A program made the translations under genes and the position numbers. Below are positions 53,319 to 62,591 of a stretch of 64,000 nucleotides of DNA, piece after piece. Origin of the DNA: an uncultured Sphingomonas sp. (lineage in GTDB: Bacteria; Pseudomonadota; Alphaproteobacteria; Sphingomonadales; Sphingomonadaceae); assembly GCF_913774285.1 (NCBI RefSeq), contig NZ_CAJYHX010000025.1, forward strand, positions 173,125-237,124, in the 5' to 3' direction. Each line of letters begins with the position of its first letter. The stretch's first letter is position 1. The notes beneath the pieces were generated by a model, which was given only the letters and a program-made list of their open reading frames with translations, was not told the DNA's origin and did no database searches.

Positions 53319-55366
53319 AGCTCCACCTGCAGGTCGCCGGCCCGATGCCCGCCGGCACCATCCGCACCTGCGTCCATCGCGAAGACGGCGCGCGCGATGC
53401 CGGAGGCGCCGGCCCGGTCCATGGCACGCTGGTCGGCGGCAGGATCGTCCTCGTCCTGGCCGAGCCCCAATACCTCGGTTGGCGTGGGTTCGGCGGCCGG
53501 CTTGGCTGGAAGCTCCTGCCCGGGATGACGCGCCTGCTCGAGCCCGCCATCCTCATTCTCGCGCTGCTCTGGCGCACCTTCTGCGAGGCGCGTATCCGTC
53601 TCACGGACGACGCCGGCCCAGTCATTTGCCCGCGGCGCAGGCCGATCGGCATAATCGCCAGCACCGAGCACGGGCGGCGGCAGGATGCGGGCCTTGAAGA
53701 CGGCGTCCTTATAGTAGCGCAGCTTGGTGGCGCGGATCGGCGGCGTGCCCGCCACCAGCACAAGCTCGTCCGTTGGCGGCAGCTGCATGACCTCGCCGGG
53801 CGTCAGCAGCGCCCGCGCCGTCTCCTGCCGGCTGACCATGACATGGGCGAGCCAGGGTGCCAGCCGATGCCCGGCATAGTTGCGCATCGCGCGTTGCTCG
53901 GTGGAGGTGCCGAGGGCATCAGAAATGCGCTTTGCCGTCCGATCGTCGTTGGTCGCGAAGGCGATGCGGACATGGCAATTGTCGAGGATGGCATTGTGCT
54001 CGCCATATGCCTTTTCGATCTGGTTGAGGCTCTGGGCGATCAGGAAGGCGCGGACGCCGTAGCCGGCGAGGAACGCCAGGCTGGTCTCGAAAAAGTCGAG
54101 GCGCCCCAACGCCGGGAACTCGTCGAGCATCATCAGCAGCTTGTGGCGGCTACCGGTCTTGGCGCCCTTCTCGGCTTCCAGATGCTCGGTTAGGCGTCGA
54201 CCGATCTGGTTGAGGACGAGACGGATCAGCGGCTTAGTGCGGCTAATGTCCGAGGGCGGCACCACCAGGTAGAGCGACACCGGCGCCTCGGCTTCGACCA
54301 GGTCGGCGATGCGCCAGTCGCAGCGCGAAGTGACGGCCGCGACCGTCGGATCGCGGTAGAGTCCGAGAAATGACATGGCGGTCGACAGCACGCCGGAGCG
54401 TTCGTTCTCGGACTTGTTCAGCACCTCGCGTGCCGCCGATGCGACCACCGGATGGACGGCGGGCGCTTCAGGCGTGCCGAGATGATTGGTGGTCATCATC
54501 CGGTCCAGCGTGTCGGTGAACTTGCGCTGCGGATCGGAAAGGAAGGACGCGACGCGGGCCAGCGTCTTCTCCTGCTCGGCGTAGAGGACATGAAGGATCG
54601 CGCCGACCAGCAGCGAATGACTGGTCTTCTCCCAATGATTCCGGCGCTCCAGCGCTCCTTCGGGATCGACCAGGATGTCGGCGATGTTCTGGACGTCGCG
54701 CACCTCATCCTTGCCGCGACGGACCTCGAGCAGCGGATTGTACCGCGCCGATCGCGCATCCGTCGGATTGAACAGGAGGCAATGTGAGAAACGCTGGCGC
54801 CAGCCAGCTGTCAGCTGCCAGTTCTCGCCCTTGATGTCGTGGACGACCGCCGAGCCGGTCCAGCCAAGAAGCGAGGGTATGACGAGGCCCACGCCCTTGC
54901 CGCTCCGGGTCGGCGCGAACGCCATGACATGCTCGGGGCCGTCATGGCGTAGGTACTGCCGGCCCACGCGGCCGAGAAACACACCGGCCTCCGTGACAAG
55001 CCCAGCGGCGCGAATGTCTTGAAAGCTCGCCCAGCGGGCGGAGCCGTAAGTCGTGACATGGCGCCGCTGACGGGCACGCCAGAGGGATCCGAAGATTGCT
55101 GCCCCGCATCCGATCAGGCCACTCGTCGCCGCGATTGCGCCAGCTTCTTCGAAGATTGTCGGGGCGTAGGCCTCGAACGAGAACCACCAGCCGAACAATG
55201 CCCATGGCCGATAGAACGGACGCCCGAAGGCGACAAACCAGGGTCTGCCCAGCTCGGGCTGATACGCCAGTTCTGCGGCTACCCACTGCGTCGCAAACCA
55301 TACGCCCGCCAGTACGATGACGAGCACGATCAGGATCTGTCCAATGAGCAGTTTGGTGGGAGTCAT
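53315..55366 (-). CDS. traG: Type IV coupling protein TraG (VirD4-like)
   Basis: The 683-residue protein has two N-terminal membrane helices (about 8-28, 75-95), Walker A APTRSGKGVGL (about 150), Walker B LLMMLDEFPALG (about 385), and the conserved AQSLNQIEKAYG. The N terminus is complete. It normally hands the relaxase-DNA complex to the mating channel; no relaxase gene lies next to it here. A C-terminal acidic and proline-rich tail (about 575-683) is unusually hydrophilic. Confidence 0.94.
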   Translation of the reverse strand: MTPTKLLIGQILIVLVIVLAGVWFATQWVAAELAYQPELGRPWFVAFGRPFYRPWALFGWWFSFEAYAPTIFEEAGAIAATSGLIGCGAAIFGSLWRARQRRHVTTYGSARWASFQDIRAAGLVTEAGVFLGRVGRQYLRHDGPEHVMAFAPTRSGKGVGLVIPSLLGWTGSAVVHDIKGENWQLTAGWRQRFSHCLLFNPTDARSARYNPLLEVRRGKDEVRDVQNIADILVDPEGALERRNHWEKTSHSLLVGAILHVLYAEQEKTLARVASFLSDPQRKFTDTLDRMMTTNHLGTPEAPAVHPVVASAAREVLNKSENERSGVLSTAMSFLGLYRDPTVAAVTSRCDWRIADLVEAEAPVSLYLVVPPSDISRTKPLIRLVLNQIGRRLTEHLEAEKGAKTGSRHKLLMMLDEFPALGRLDFFETSLAFLAGYGVRAFLIAQSLNQIEKAYGEHNAILDNCHVRIAFATNDDRTAKRISDALGTSTEQRAMRNYAGHRLAPWLAHVMVSRQETARALLTPGEVMQLPPTDELVLVAGTPPIRATKLRYYKDAVFKARILPPPVLGAGDYADRPAPRANDWAGVVRETDTRLAEGAPEQRENEDGGLEQARHPGQELPAKPAAEPTPTEVLGLGQDEDDPAADQRAMDRAGASGIARAVFAMDAGADGAGGHRAGDLQVEL

Positions 55367-55636
55367 GCGGGCCTCCGCCTGCCAGTTCAGCCTGTGCGGG
55401 TTCAGCCGCTACATTCCGCCTTTCCGGTCTGGCGCATCAGTAGCCTTCTGGTGCCGTTCGCTACTGCTCCGGTGCAATTCGCGGCGCAGCGTCCGATGAA
55501 TGAGCGTTGTTTTCCGGGCCAAGCAGCTACAACAGGATCGCTCCGACCGGCTGCGCTCCGGAAGAATGCTTCTGCTGATGCCCGCCTACCTTCCATCGTT
55601 GAGCATTCGAGCGGATGTCCGGCTCTATAGCGCGCG
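55367..55636. other. Junction between traG and the tRNA-Arg fragment
   Basis: The 270 bp upstream of traG contain no recognisable gene. In complete elements of this type, genes for relaxase, signal peptidase TraF, ParA and replication functions usually continue here. The abrupt change to a tRNA fragment marks a recombination or deletion end point. The traG promoter should lie here, but no clear hexamers are seen. Confidence 0.5.
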
Positions 55637-55681
55637 CTCCGAAGGCAGAGGCCACAGGTTCGAATCCTGTCGGGTGCGCCA
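55637..55681 (+). repeat. 3' fragment of tRNA-Arg(CCG), attachment-site remnant
   Basis: The segment holds the anticodon loop CTCCGAA, the 3' anticodon strand GGCAG, a complete T arm (ACAGG-TTCGAAT-CCTGT), the acceptor 3' strand CGGGTGC and GCCA. The 5' half is absent: the partner strands GCACCCG and CTGCC do not occur upstream. Breakage at the anticodon loop is what site-specific integration into a tRNA gene produces. It is not a functional tRNA. Confidence 0.85.
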
Positions 55682-55716
55682 GTTTTCAATGGCTTAGCTG
55701 GCTCAGCAGCAAACTT

Positions 55717-55738
55717 GTCAAATATACGTCAAATATGC
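55717..55738 (+). repeat. Tandem 11-bp repeats beside the tRNA-Arg fragment
   Basis: GTCAAATATAC (55717-55727) is followed immediately by GTCAAATATGC (55728-55738), 10 of 11 bases identical, 36 bp after the CCA end of the tRNA fragment. One-turn spacing beside an attachment site fits arm-type binding sites of a tyrosine recombinase. No integrase gene is adjacent. Confidence 0.5.
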
Positions 55739-55819
55739 ACGTGCGGACGCACGTGGCCGAAGGCGCACGTTGGACCTATCCTCCCGCCAGAATCTTGGTC
55801 CGCTCCGTGATCTTGAAGA

Positions 55820-56617
55820 TTAAGCCCGATTCTGCCGCCTTCCGGCGAAGAAGCGCGAGGGCGTACTGCCCAACGCCTTCTGGAACATGGTGATGAACGC
55901 GTTGACGGACTCATAGCCCAGATCCGCAGCCACGCCTTGCACGGATGCCCCTCCTGCCAGCTCCCGAAGCGCGATGATCAGATGCAGCTGTTGGCGCCAG
56001 CGACCGAAGGTGAGACCGGTTTCGCGGATCATAAGCCGTGACAATGACCGTTCGCCCAACGCCATGCGCTTCGCCCATTCCGCCTGTGTAGCGCGGTCCG
56101 ACGGGTTGGACATTAGTGCATCGGCAATGGCCCGGATTTTCGGGTTGGTCGAAACCGGCAGGTTGAACCGTTCGTGCGGCATCTCGGCCAATTCATCGAG
56201 CAGCACGCGCGCCAGCCGTGCGGCATGGCCGTCCGGCGGATAGCTGGCGCCTTCCTCGGTCAGTCGATCGATCATCGCGCGGATCATCGGGGATATCGAC
56301 AACGCGCAGCAATGGTCCGGCAGGCTTGCCCCCCCCGGCTCGACGAACAGATAGCTCAGCCGCGCGTTGAGCGTGGCGCGGGCACTGTGGGGCGTGCCCC
56401 CCGGAATCCAGACTCCGCAGTTCGGCGGTACGATCCAGAGCTGGTCGTCCGCGGTGCAAGTGACCGCACCATGCAGCGCCAGGATCATCTGCCCCTTACG
56501 GTGCACATGCGCGGGCACCTCTGCGGCATAGTCCGCAAAATCGAGATTGCGGGCAATCGCAGGCCGGTCGACCGCGTCAGGATCGAAGGCGGCGATGGCG
56601 GGTTGCGGGGACAGCAT
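55820..56617 (-). CDS. AraC-family transcriptional regulator
   Basis: The 265-residue protein has an N-terminal cupin-type ligand domain (about 30-95; VPAHVHRKGQMILALHGAVT, PPNCGVWIPGGTPHSA) and a C-terminal double helix-turn-helix (about 165-260; WAKRMALGERSLSRLMIRETG, QGVAADLGYESVNAFITMFQKALG). It is divergent from the exporter operon, with 76 bp between starts, so it most likely controls that operon in response to a small aromatic or similar ligand. CTGA-TTG-TCAG (56639-56649) in the gap is a possible binding half. Confidence 0.9.
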   Translation of the reverse strand: MLSPQPAIAAFDPDAVDRPAIARNLDFADYAAEVPAHVHRKGQMILALHGAVTCTADDQLWIVPPNCGVWIPGGTPHSARATLNARLSYLFVEPGGASLPDHCCALSISPMIRAMIDRLTEEGASYPPDGHAARLARVLLDELAEMPHERFNLPVSTNPKIRAIADALMSNPSDRATQAEWAKRMALGERSLSRLMIRETGLTFGRWRQQLHLIIALRELAGGASVQGVAADLGYESVNAFITMFQKALGSTPSRFFAGRRQNRA

Positions 56618-56693
56618 GCGATTGACCGAATTCAGGGACTGATTGTCAGGATACCGAATTTATAACTATCTAAGAATCATTATCAACAAGCCA

Positions 56694-58793
56694 ATGGGTA
56701 TCTGGCTGTTTCACACTTACGGTTGGGTCGGGCCGCGTCTGACGCTGCCGCCGATCGGCACCTTCCTGCGCACGCCAGCATTGCGAGCGGATGCGGAGGC
56801 GCTGCTGTTCTCCGCCAAGACCTTCGCGGCGGCGATGCTGGCCTATTACATCGCCCTGCGCATCGGGCTTCCCCGCCCGTCCTGGGCGATCATTACGGCC
56901 TATCTGGTCTCACAAGGCTCGGCCGGTGCGTCGGTCAGCCGTGGCGTCTATCGCATGGCCGGCACGCTGGTCGGCGCCGCGGCGACGGTGGTGATCCTCC
57001 CGACATTTGTCGGCGAACCGATCATTTGCAGCCTGGTGCTGGCCGGCTGGATCGGCTTCTGCCTGTTCCTGTCGCTGCTCGACCGCACGCCGCGCGCCTA
57101 TGCCTTCGTGCTGGCCGGCTATACCGCCAGCCTGATCGGCTTTCCCGGCGTCGCCGAGCCGGACGCGATCTTCGACACCGCGCTGGTCCGCGTGCAGCAA
57201 ATCGGGCTTGGCATTCTCTGTGCCGTGCTGATCCACCGTTTCGTGCTGCCTCGGCCGATGACGGGCCACTTCCTGGCCAAGGCGACAGCGACGCTGCGCG
57301 ATGCACGGCGCTTGGCCGGCGACGCGCTGCGCGGCGAAACGGACCCGCGACAGCGCGCCGACCGCCACCGGCTGGCCCTCGATCTGCTCGCCCTGAACGG
57401 GCTGGCGACGCATCTCCCCTACGACCCGGCGATCGCCCGCCCAAGCAGTACGACGCTGCGGCACCTCCACGATCGGGTGGCGCGGCTGCTCCCGCTGGCG
57501 ACGGAGATCGAGGCCCGGCTGGCAGCGATGCACAACGACGAAGCGCTAGCGGCGCTGATGCATGCCATCGGCCAGTGGATCGACGCTGCGCCCTCGCCGG
57601 AGTCGGACGCCACCGCCCGCCATCTGATCGACCGCGCGCATCAGCTACGAGCGGAGGCCTATGCCGAACCGGCGCAAGAGGGACGGCTGCAGACCGGCAA
57701 TCTCGCCGGCCACCTCGCCGAACTGGTCGGGCTGCTCCACGAGGGTGACCTGCTGGGGCGCGAGTTCGCGAACACCCGTCTGGCTCGAAATTGCACACTG
57801 CGGTTCAGTGACATGTCAGCAACGGGCTATGTCCATCACCGCGACCCGCTCATGGCCGCACGTGCTGCAACCGGCGCGACCCTCGGCATCCTGACCGGCT
57901 GCTTGTTCTGGATCTGGTCGGCCTGGCCGGACGGCGGGCTGGCGGTATCGGTGCTGGGCGTTACCTGCGCGCTCTTCGGCAATGTCGACGCGCCTGCGCC
58001 CAATGTGCGCAAATACATGCTGGGCTCGCTCTACGGCGTGATACTGAGTCTAGCCTACAGCTTCGTCATCCTGCCGCGCGTCACGGCTTTCCCAACGCTG
58101 GTCGCCGTGCTCGCCCCCGCCTTCCTCTGGGGCGGATCGCTGCAGGCGCGGCCGGCCACGGCCTATATGGCGCTGGGCATCACGCTAACGATCCCGATCC
58201 TCTCCGGGCTGGGTGCACAGTATAGCGGCGATTTTGCCGATGCGCTCAACGGCAGCGTGGCGTTGTTCGTGGCAACCGCGTTCGGGGCGGCAAGCATGAC
58301 CCTGCTCCAGACCTTGCCCGCCGATGCGGCGATCGACCGCCTGCTGCGGCTGAGCGGCCGCGACGTCGCCCGGCGCGCACGCGGCCATGGCCCAGCCGAG
58401 GCGGGCTGGACAAGCCTGATGGTCGACCGCACCGCCCTCCTCCTGCCGCGGCTTGCCGCGTCGAGGCGCTCGCGCCCCGACACGCTCGACGCGATGCTGC
58501 GCCATCTCCGCATCGGGCATGCGGTCGCCGGGCTGCGTCGCGCGCTGGCCCCTGCCGTCGGCGCCATCGACCAGCAGGCGCGGGAACTGCTCGGGGCGCT
58601 CGCCGAGAGCGTAGCAGACGGGCGCGATGACAATGCCGACGCGCTCGCTGCATTGGACCAGCGCCTCAAAACGCTGATCGCGCGTGTCGCGGCCGACGCG
58701 GACGAAGACAGGTGGCGGCTGCTCGATCCGCTGCTCGACCTCCGCTTTGCGCTAACTGCCGCAGCCGCAACCGATCCGAAGCGCGCGGCATGA
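56694..58793 (+). CDS. FUSC-family inner-membrane exporter (aromatic acid exporter type)
   Basis: The 699-residue protein has two membrane blocks of about six helices each (about 40-170 and 385-530) separated by soluble helical domains, the FUSC/AaeB layout, with ASVSRGVYRMAGTLVGAAAT in the first block. With DUF1656, HlyD and an outer-membrane factor it forms a tripartite pump like AaeAB, which exports hydroxylated aromatic acids. The ATG at 56694 is the first, but lacks a ribosome site and follows AT-rich DNA; a later start near residue 20-30 is possible. The stop overlaps the next gene (ATGA). Confidence 0.9.
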   Translation: MGIWLFHTYGWVGPRLTLPPIGTFLRTPALRADAEALLFSAKTFAAAMLAYYIALRIGLPRPSWAIITAYLVSQGSAGASVSRGVYRMAGTLVGAAATVVILPTFVGEPIICSLVLAGWIGFCLFLSLLDRTPRAYAFVLAGYTASLIGFPGVAEPDAIFDTALVRVQQIGLGILCAVLIHRFVLPRPMTGHFLAKATATLRDARRLAGDALRGETDPRQRADRHRLALDLLALNGLATHLPYDPAIARPSSTTLRHLHDRVARLLPLATEIEARLAAMHNDEALAALMHAIGQWIDAAPSPESDATARHLIDRAHQLRAEAYAEPAQEGRLQTGNLAGHLAELVGLLHEGDLLGREFANTRLARNCTLRFSDMSATGYVHHRDPLMAARAATGATLGILTGCLFWIWSAWPDGGLAVSVLGVTCALFGNVDAPAPNVRKYMLGSLYGVILSLAYSFVILPRVTAFPTLVAVLAPAFLWGGSLQARPATAYMALGITLTIPILSGLGAQYSGDFADALNGSVALFVATAFGAASMTLLQTLPADAAIDRLLRLSGRDVARRARGHGPAEAGWTSLMVDRTALLLPRLAASRRSRPDTLDAMLRHLRIGHAVAGLRRALAPAVGAIDQQARELLGALAESVADGRDDNADALAALDQRLKTLIARVAADADEDRWRLLDPLLDLRFALTAAAATDPKRAA

Positions 58794-58987
58794 TCCGCGA
58801 CCTCGACATTGCCGGCGTCCTGGTACCGGGACTGCTGGCGCTCGCCTGCCTAGCCCTGATCGCGACAATACTCCTGCTGCGGCTCTTCGCCGTCACCGGC
58901 CTGTCGCGCCGCCTCGCCTGGCCGGCGCTCACCGAGATCGCCGTGTTCCTCCTCCTCTGCGGCCTGCTCCTGCGGGCCACCCTGTGA
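58790..58987 (+). CDS. DUF1656 small membrane protein of the exporter
   Basis: The 65-residue protein has two membrane helices (about 8-30 and 42-62) and the DUF1656 pattern of IAGVLVPGLLALACLA with a conserved proline. It is encoded between FUSC and HlyD genes in AaeX-type operons; AaeX has no known function. The ATG overlaps the FUSC stop. Confidence 0.88.
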   Translation: MIRDLDIAGVLVPGLLALACLALIATILLLRLFAVTGLSRRLAWPALTEIAVFLLLCGLLLRATL

Positions 58988-59000
58988 CCGGATCCTTGTT

Positions 59001-59897
59001 ATGAAATCCATTCTCTCCGTCCTCGCGCGCTACGGCATCACGCTTGCCGTCGTCGCTATTGCCGCGCTGGTCGGCTGGCAGCTCTGGGACCGGCACCAAC
59101 AGACTCCCTGGACGCGCGACGGCCGCATCCGCGCAGATGTCGTTCGCGTCTCGACCGACGTCGGCGGGCTGGTGACGCAGGTGACGGTTCGCGACAATCA
59201 GACCGTCCGGCCCGGGCAACTCCTGATAGTGCTCGACCGGCCGCGTCTTGCCGCGACAATCGAGCGCGCGGACGCCGCCATTGCAGAGGCGCGGGCGCAG
59301 CTCGAACAGGCGCGCAAGGAGGCGCGCCGCGACGTCGCGTTGGGCGACCTCGTCGCGACCGAGGCGCGCGAACAGAGCGCCGCCAGGGTCCGGACCTCGG
59401 AGGCCGCGCTGACCCGCGCCATCGCCGACCGCAATGTCGCCAAGGTCGATATCGAGCGGACCGAAATCCGCGCCACCGTGGCGGGCATCGTCACCAACCT
59501 AGACATCCACCCCGGCGACTATCTTGCCGCGGGCGCGCAGGCGATGGCGTTGGTCGACACGGCCTCACTGCGGGTCGAGGGCTATTTCGAAGAGACCAAG
59601 CTGCGCCGGGTGGCGATCGGCGACCGTGCGCGCGTCCGATTGATGGGAGAGGATGGCGAGATCGCTGGGCATGTTGAGAGCATCGCCGCCGCGATCGCCG
59701 ACGATCAGCGCGACAATACAGGCAATCTGCTGCCGAAGGTCGCACCGACTTTCTCCTGGGTTCGACTTGCCCAGCGCATTCCCGTTCGCGTGCATATCGA
59801 CCGGGTGCCTGCCGGCACCCGCCTGATCGCGGGACGAACGGCGACCGTGGAGCTCCTTCCCGCCCTCGCCGCGCCGGCAGGAGGGCGGCGGTCGTGA
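59001..59897 (+). CDS. HlyD/AaeA-family periplasmic adaptor
   Basis: The 298-residue protein has an N-terminal membrane anchor (about 7-26), a lipoyl-type half motif VTVRDNQTVRPGQLLIVLDR, a helical hairpin (about 80-145) and the second half ATVAGIVTNLDIHPGDYLAAG. It connects the inner-membrane FUSC pump to the outer-membrane factor. Its stop overlaps the GTG of the next gene (GTGA). Confidence 0.92.
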   Translation: MKSILSVLARYGITLAVVAIAALVGWQLWDRHQQTPWTRDGRIRADVVRVSTDVGGLVTQVTVRDNQTVRPGQLLIVLDRPRLAATIERADAAIAEARAQLEQARKEARRDVALGDLVATEAREQSAARVRTSEAALTRAIADRNVAKVDIERTEIRATVAGIVTNLDIHPGDYLAAGAQAMALVDTASLRVEGYFEETKLRRVAIGDRARVRLMGEDGEIAGHVESIAAAIADDQRDNTGNLLPKVAPTFSWVRLAQRIPVRVHIDRVPAGTRLIAGRTATVELLPALAAPAGGRRS

Positions 59898-61291
59898 AGC
59901 GCGTCGTCACCACCCTCCCCGCCCTGCTCCTCGCCGGCTGTGTCGCCGGGCCGGACTATCGCATCCCCCAGGCCTCGATCGTCAACCGACCCGAAGCGGC
60001 GGCACCGTTTCTGGAAATCGATGATAGGAGCGTGTCGCAGGCCGCGTTGCCGCCGCGCTGGTGGCGGCTCTACGGCGATCCCCGGCTCGACGGCTATGTC
60101 GAGGAGGCGCTGGCCGCCAACACTGATCTGCGCGCTGCCAATGCAAATCTCCGCCGCGCGAGCGCAATCTTTCGCGAAGCCGCCGCCGAGCGGACTATAA
60201 CCACCGGCCTGAGCGGCCAGGCATCGGGCGGTCGGATTGGCGGCCCTACTGCCTCCCTGCCGGCGCCGTTCAGCTACGCGCTCGGCTTCGATGCCAGCTA
60301 CCCGCTCGATCTCGCGGGCGGCATCCAGCGCGGGATCGAGGCTGCTTCGGCGCAAACAGAAGTGGCGGTGGCGGCGCGCGATCAGGTGCGCGTCGTGGTC
60401 GCGGCAGCCATTGCCCGGAATTATGCACGGGTCTGCACCGATGGCGTGGCCTTGGCAGCGGCGCAGCACATCGCCGCGATCCAGCGCGCGACCTTGGCAG
60501 TGGCGTTGCGCACGGCGCGCTGGGGACGCGGGACGCGCTTCGATATCGACCGGGCACGCGCCGCCGCCTTCGCCAGTGAGGCAGCCCTCCCGGACATCCT
60601 TGCCGACCGAAAGGCCGCGTTGTTCGAACTGGCCGCGCTGATGGGCCGGACGCCTTCCGACTATCCACGCGAACTCGAGGCCTGCGCCGCGATCCCGGCG
60701 CTTGCGCGGCCGATCCCCGTCGGGGACGGTGCGATGCTGCTCCGGCGTCGCCCGGACGTGCGAAGGGCCGAGCGCTTGCTCGCGGCGACCACTGCGGGCA
60801 TCGGCATCGCGGAGGCCGAGCTTTACCCGAGGGTCAGCATCGGCGGATCGGTAGGCACGGCTGCTTCGGTAGGCCGCGCTTTGGGATCGACTTCGTTCGG
60901 GTTCAGCCTGGGCCCGCTCGTGTCGTGGTCGTTCCCGAACAGGAAAGCGGTCCGTGCCCGGATCGCCCAGGCTGGTGCCGATGCCGACGCTGCGCTGGCG
61001 GGCTTCGATGGCGCCGTGCTGGTCGCGCTGCAACAGACCGAGACGGCGCTATCGGCATATGCCCGGGCGACGGACCGGCTGCGGGATCTGGAACGAGCGG
61101 CAGATGCCGCATTTCGTGCCAGCCGTGATGCCGACAGGCTCCAGCGATTCGGCCGCACGCCCTTCCTCGACGTCCTGAACGCACAGGCCGGGTACGCCGA
61201 TGCCCAGGCAAGTTTGTCCCGCGCCCGCGCCAGTGTCGTCGATCGACAGATCGATCTCTTCCTCGCGCTGGGAGGCGGGTGGGAAGAATGA
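59894..61291 (+). CDS. NodT-family outer-membrane efflux lipoprotein
   Basis: The 465-residue TolC-like protein has a lipobox LLLAGC (Cys16) for lipid attachment, then PPRWWRLYGDPRLDGYVEEALAAN and two outer-membrane-efflux repeats, with LLRRRPDVRRAERLLAATTAGIGIAEAELYP and FGRTPFLDVLNAQ. It forms the outer-membrane channel of the exporter. GTG start, overlapping the adaptor gene by 4 bases; it closes the operon. Confidence 0.93.
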   Translation: MKRVVTTLPALLLAGCVAGPDYRIPQASIVNRPEAAAPFLEIDDRSVSQAALPPRWWRLYGDPRLDGYVEEALAANTDLRAANANLRRASAIFREAAAERTITTGLSGQASGGRIGGPTASLPAPFSYALGFDASYPLDLAGGIQRGIEAASAQTEVAVAARDQVRVVVAAAIARNYARVCTDGVALAAAQHIAAIQRATLAVALRTARWGRGTRFDIDRARAAAFASEAALPDILADRKAALFELAALMGRTPSDYPRELEACAAIPALARPIPVGDGAMLLRRRPDVRRAERLLAATTAGIGIAEAELYPRVSIGGSVGTAASVGRALGSTSFGFSLGPLVSWSFPNRKAVRARIAQAGADADAALAGFDGAVLVALQQTETALSAYARATDRLRDLERAADAAFRASRDADRLQRFGRTPFLDVLNAQAGYADAQASLSRARASVVDRQIDLFLALGGGWEE

Positions 61292-61650
61292 CATCTCTGG
61301 GGGCATGTATGTGTAACGCCATGTTTGCTCGATGCCATATCTTGGGAAGTGGCCCCCGGCGCGGATCGCCTAAACCTCGGAAGCGTCGGCGACCTGGCCG
61401 GAGGTTGCTTAGCGCAAGACCCGTCTCCGGCTTGACGCTCAGACTAAGCCCTCTAAATTGCAAGGCGCCTAAAAAGACAGCGATGCAGGTATGGTGACAA
61501 CCTGCGGTCTCCCCGAGACAGTCACGCTTGAGCGGTCACGCCGCTCTTGGCCATGGCCGGACACAGCGAGGGTGCACCTCGTGCGTGGCCGGTCGTTGTT
61601 GTCTGACCGCGATCGGCTCGTGTCCGTCTAACCAACGGAAAGGCATGACC
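61292..61650 (+). other. Intergenic region with a possible promoter
   Basis: No gene is recognised in these 359 bp. TTGACG (61432-61437), 16 bp, then TAAATT (61454-61459) is the best promoter-like pair. GCAGGT-N9-ACCTGC (near 61485-61505) forms a small hairpin after it. It could drive the downstream VOC gene with a ~190-base leader, which is uncertain. Confidence 0.35.
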
Positions 61651-62058
61651 ATGAAGCTGAACCACCTCAACCTATACAGCCATGAAGTCGAAGCTGATCG
61701 AGCGATGTTCGAGCAGTATTTCGGACTGCGCACGCTCGTTGTGCGCGGCACAAAGATGGCGATCTTGCAGGATGACGACGGGCTGGTATTGATCATCAAT
61801 CACTTCGAAAACAAACTCGACGGCTTCGACTACCCCAAACAGCTCGACATACTGCATATAGGCTTCATTCAAGAGACCCGCGATGCTGTGGATGCCATGC
61901 ATGCCCGCTTGCGCGTGGACGGATGGAAAACTCAGGCGCCGCGCGATGCGCACGGCGCTTGGTGCTTCTATTTCCGGGCAAAAGGCGGCTACTTCATCGA
62001 AGTGACGACGCTTAGCCGGGTCCGTCCCGAAGAAGCCTATCAGGATAGCCGGCAATAA
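61651..62058 (+). CDS. VOC-superfamily protein (glyoxalase/dioxygenase fold)
   Basis: The 135-residue single VOC domain has metal-ligand candidates His in LNHLNLYS (residue 5), His in DILHIGFIQE and Glu in GYFIEVTT. The second of two nearby ATGs (61651) is chosen because GGAAAGG lies 8 bases ahead of it. Families with this fold include glyoxalase I, fosfomycin-type resistance enzymes and extradiol dioxygenases; the sequence does not decide between them. Confidence 0.85.
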   Translation: MKLNHLNLYSHEVEADRAMFEQYFGLRTLVVRGTKMAILQDDDGLVLIINHFENKLDGFDYPKQLDILHIGFIQETRDAVDAMHARLRVDGWKTQAPRDAHGAWCFYFRAKGGYFIEVTTLSRVRPEEAYQDSRQ

Positions 62059-62178
62059 GGTTCCTCCTGGGTCGGCGGAGCTATCCGCCGACCATTCTAG
62101 TACTTGACGCCGCTCGGACGAAGCAGCGAAAAAGCCACCTATAATTCCCTGTTTTAAAAGCGAATCTTGGGAGAACAT

Positions 62179-62553
62179 ATGTTCACGCACATCATGATCG
62201 GTAGCAACGACCTGGCACGATCCAGAGCCTTCTATGACGCAACTTTTGCGGCGCTGGGCGGCAAATCGGGCGAGAAAGACGAGAGAGGCCGGCTCATCTA
62301 CGAACACGACGGTGGAAGATTGATGATCACCCGACCAATCGACGGCCACCCGGCGACGGCGGCCAATGGCGGAACGATCGGCATTGCCGCCCTGAGCGCG
62401 GACCATGTCCGCGCATGGCACGAGGCCGGCACCGCGCATGGTGGCACCTCCATAGAAACGCCACCGTGCGAGCGCCCGAACGGTGTCTTTGTTGCCTATC
62501 TCCGGGATCCGGACGGCAACAAGCTCACCGCGCGAACGAAAGCGATGCGGTAA
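62179..62553 (+). CDS. VOC-superfamily protein
   Basis: The 124-residue VOC domain begins MFTHIMIGSNDLARSRAFYD and ends AYLRDPDGNKLTA, a close match to the common glyoxalase/bleomycin-resistance-like clade. GGGAGA at 62169-62174 supports the ATG at 62179. The expected Glu in the last strand is not obvious, so metal chemistry may be altered. It is separate from the first VOC gene by 120 bp and only distantly similar to it. Confidence 0.87.
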   Translation: MFTHIMIGSNDLARSRAFYDATFAALGGKSGEKDERGRLIYEHDGGRLMITRPIDGHPATAANGGTIGIAALSADHVRAWHEAGTAHGGTSIETPPCERPNGVFVAYLRDPDGNKLTARTKAMR

Positions 62554-62591
62554 TGCGCGGCGCTTGGGTATGCGGCTAGCCGAGGACCCTC

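Noticed and set aside
55402..55689. Minus-strand open frame containing PDRIRTCGLCLR
   Set aside because: This is the well-known spurious frame produced by reading the opposite strand of a tRNA-Arg gene; it instead confirms the tRNA fragment.
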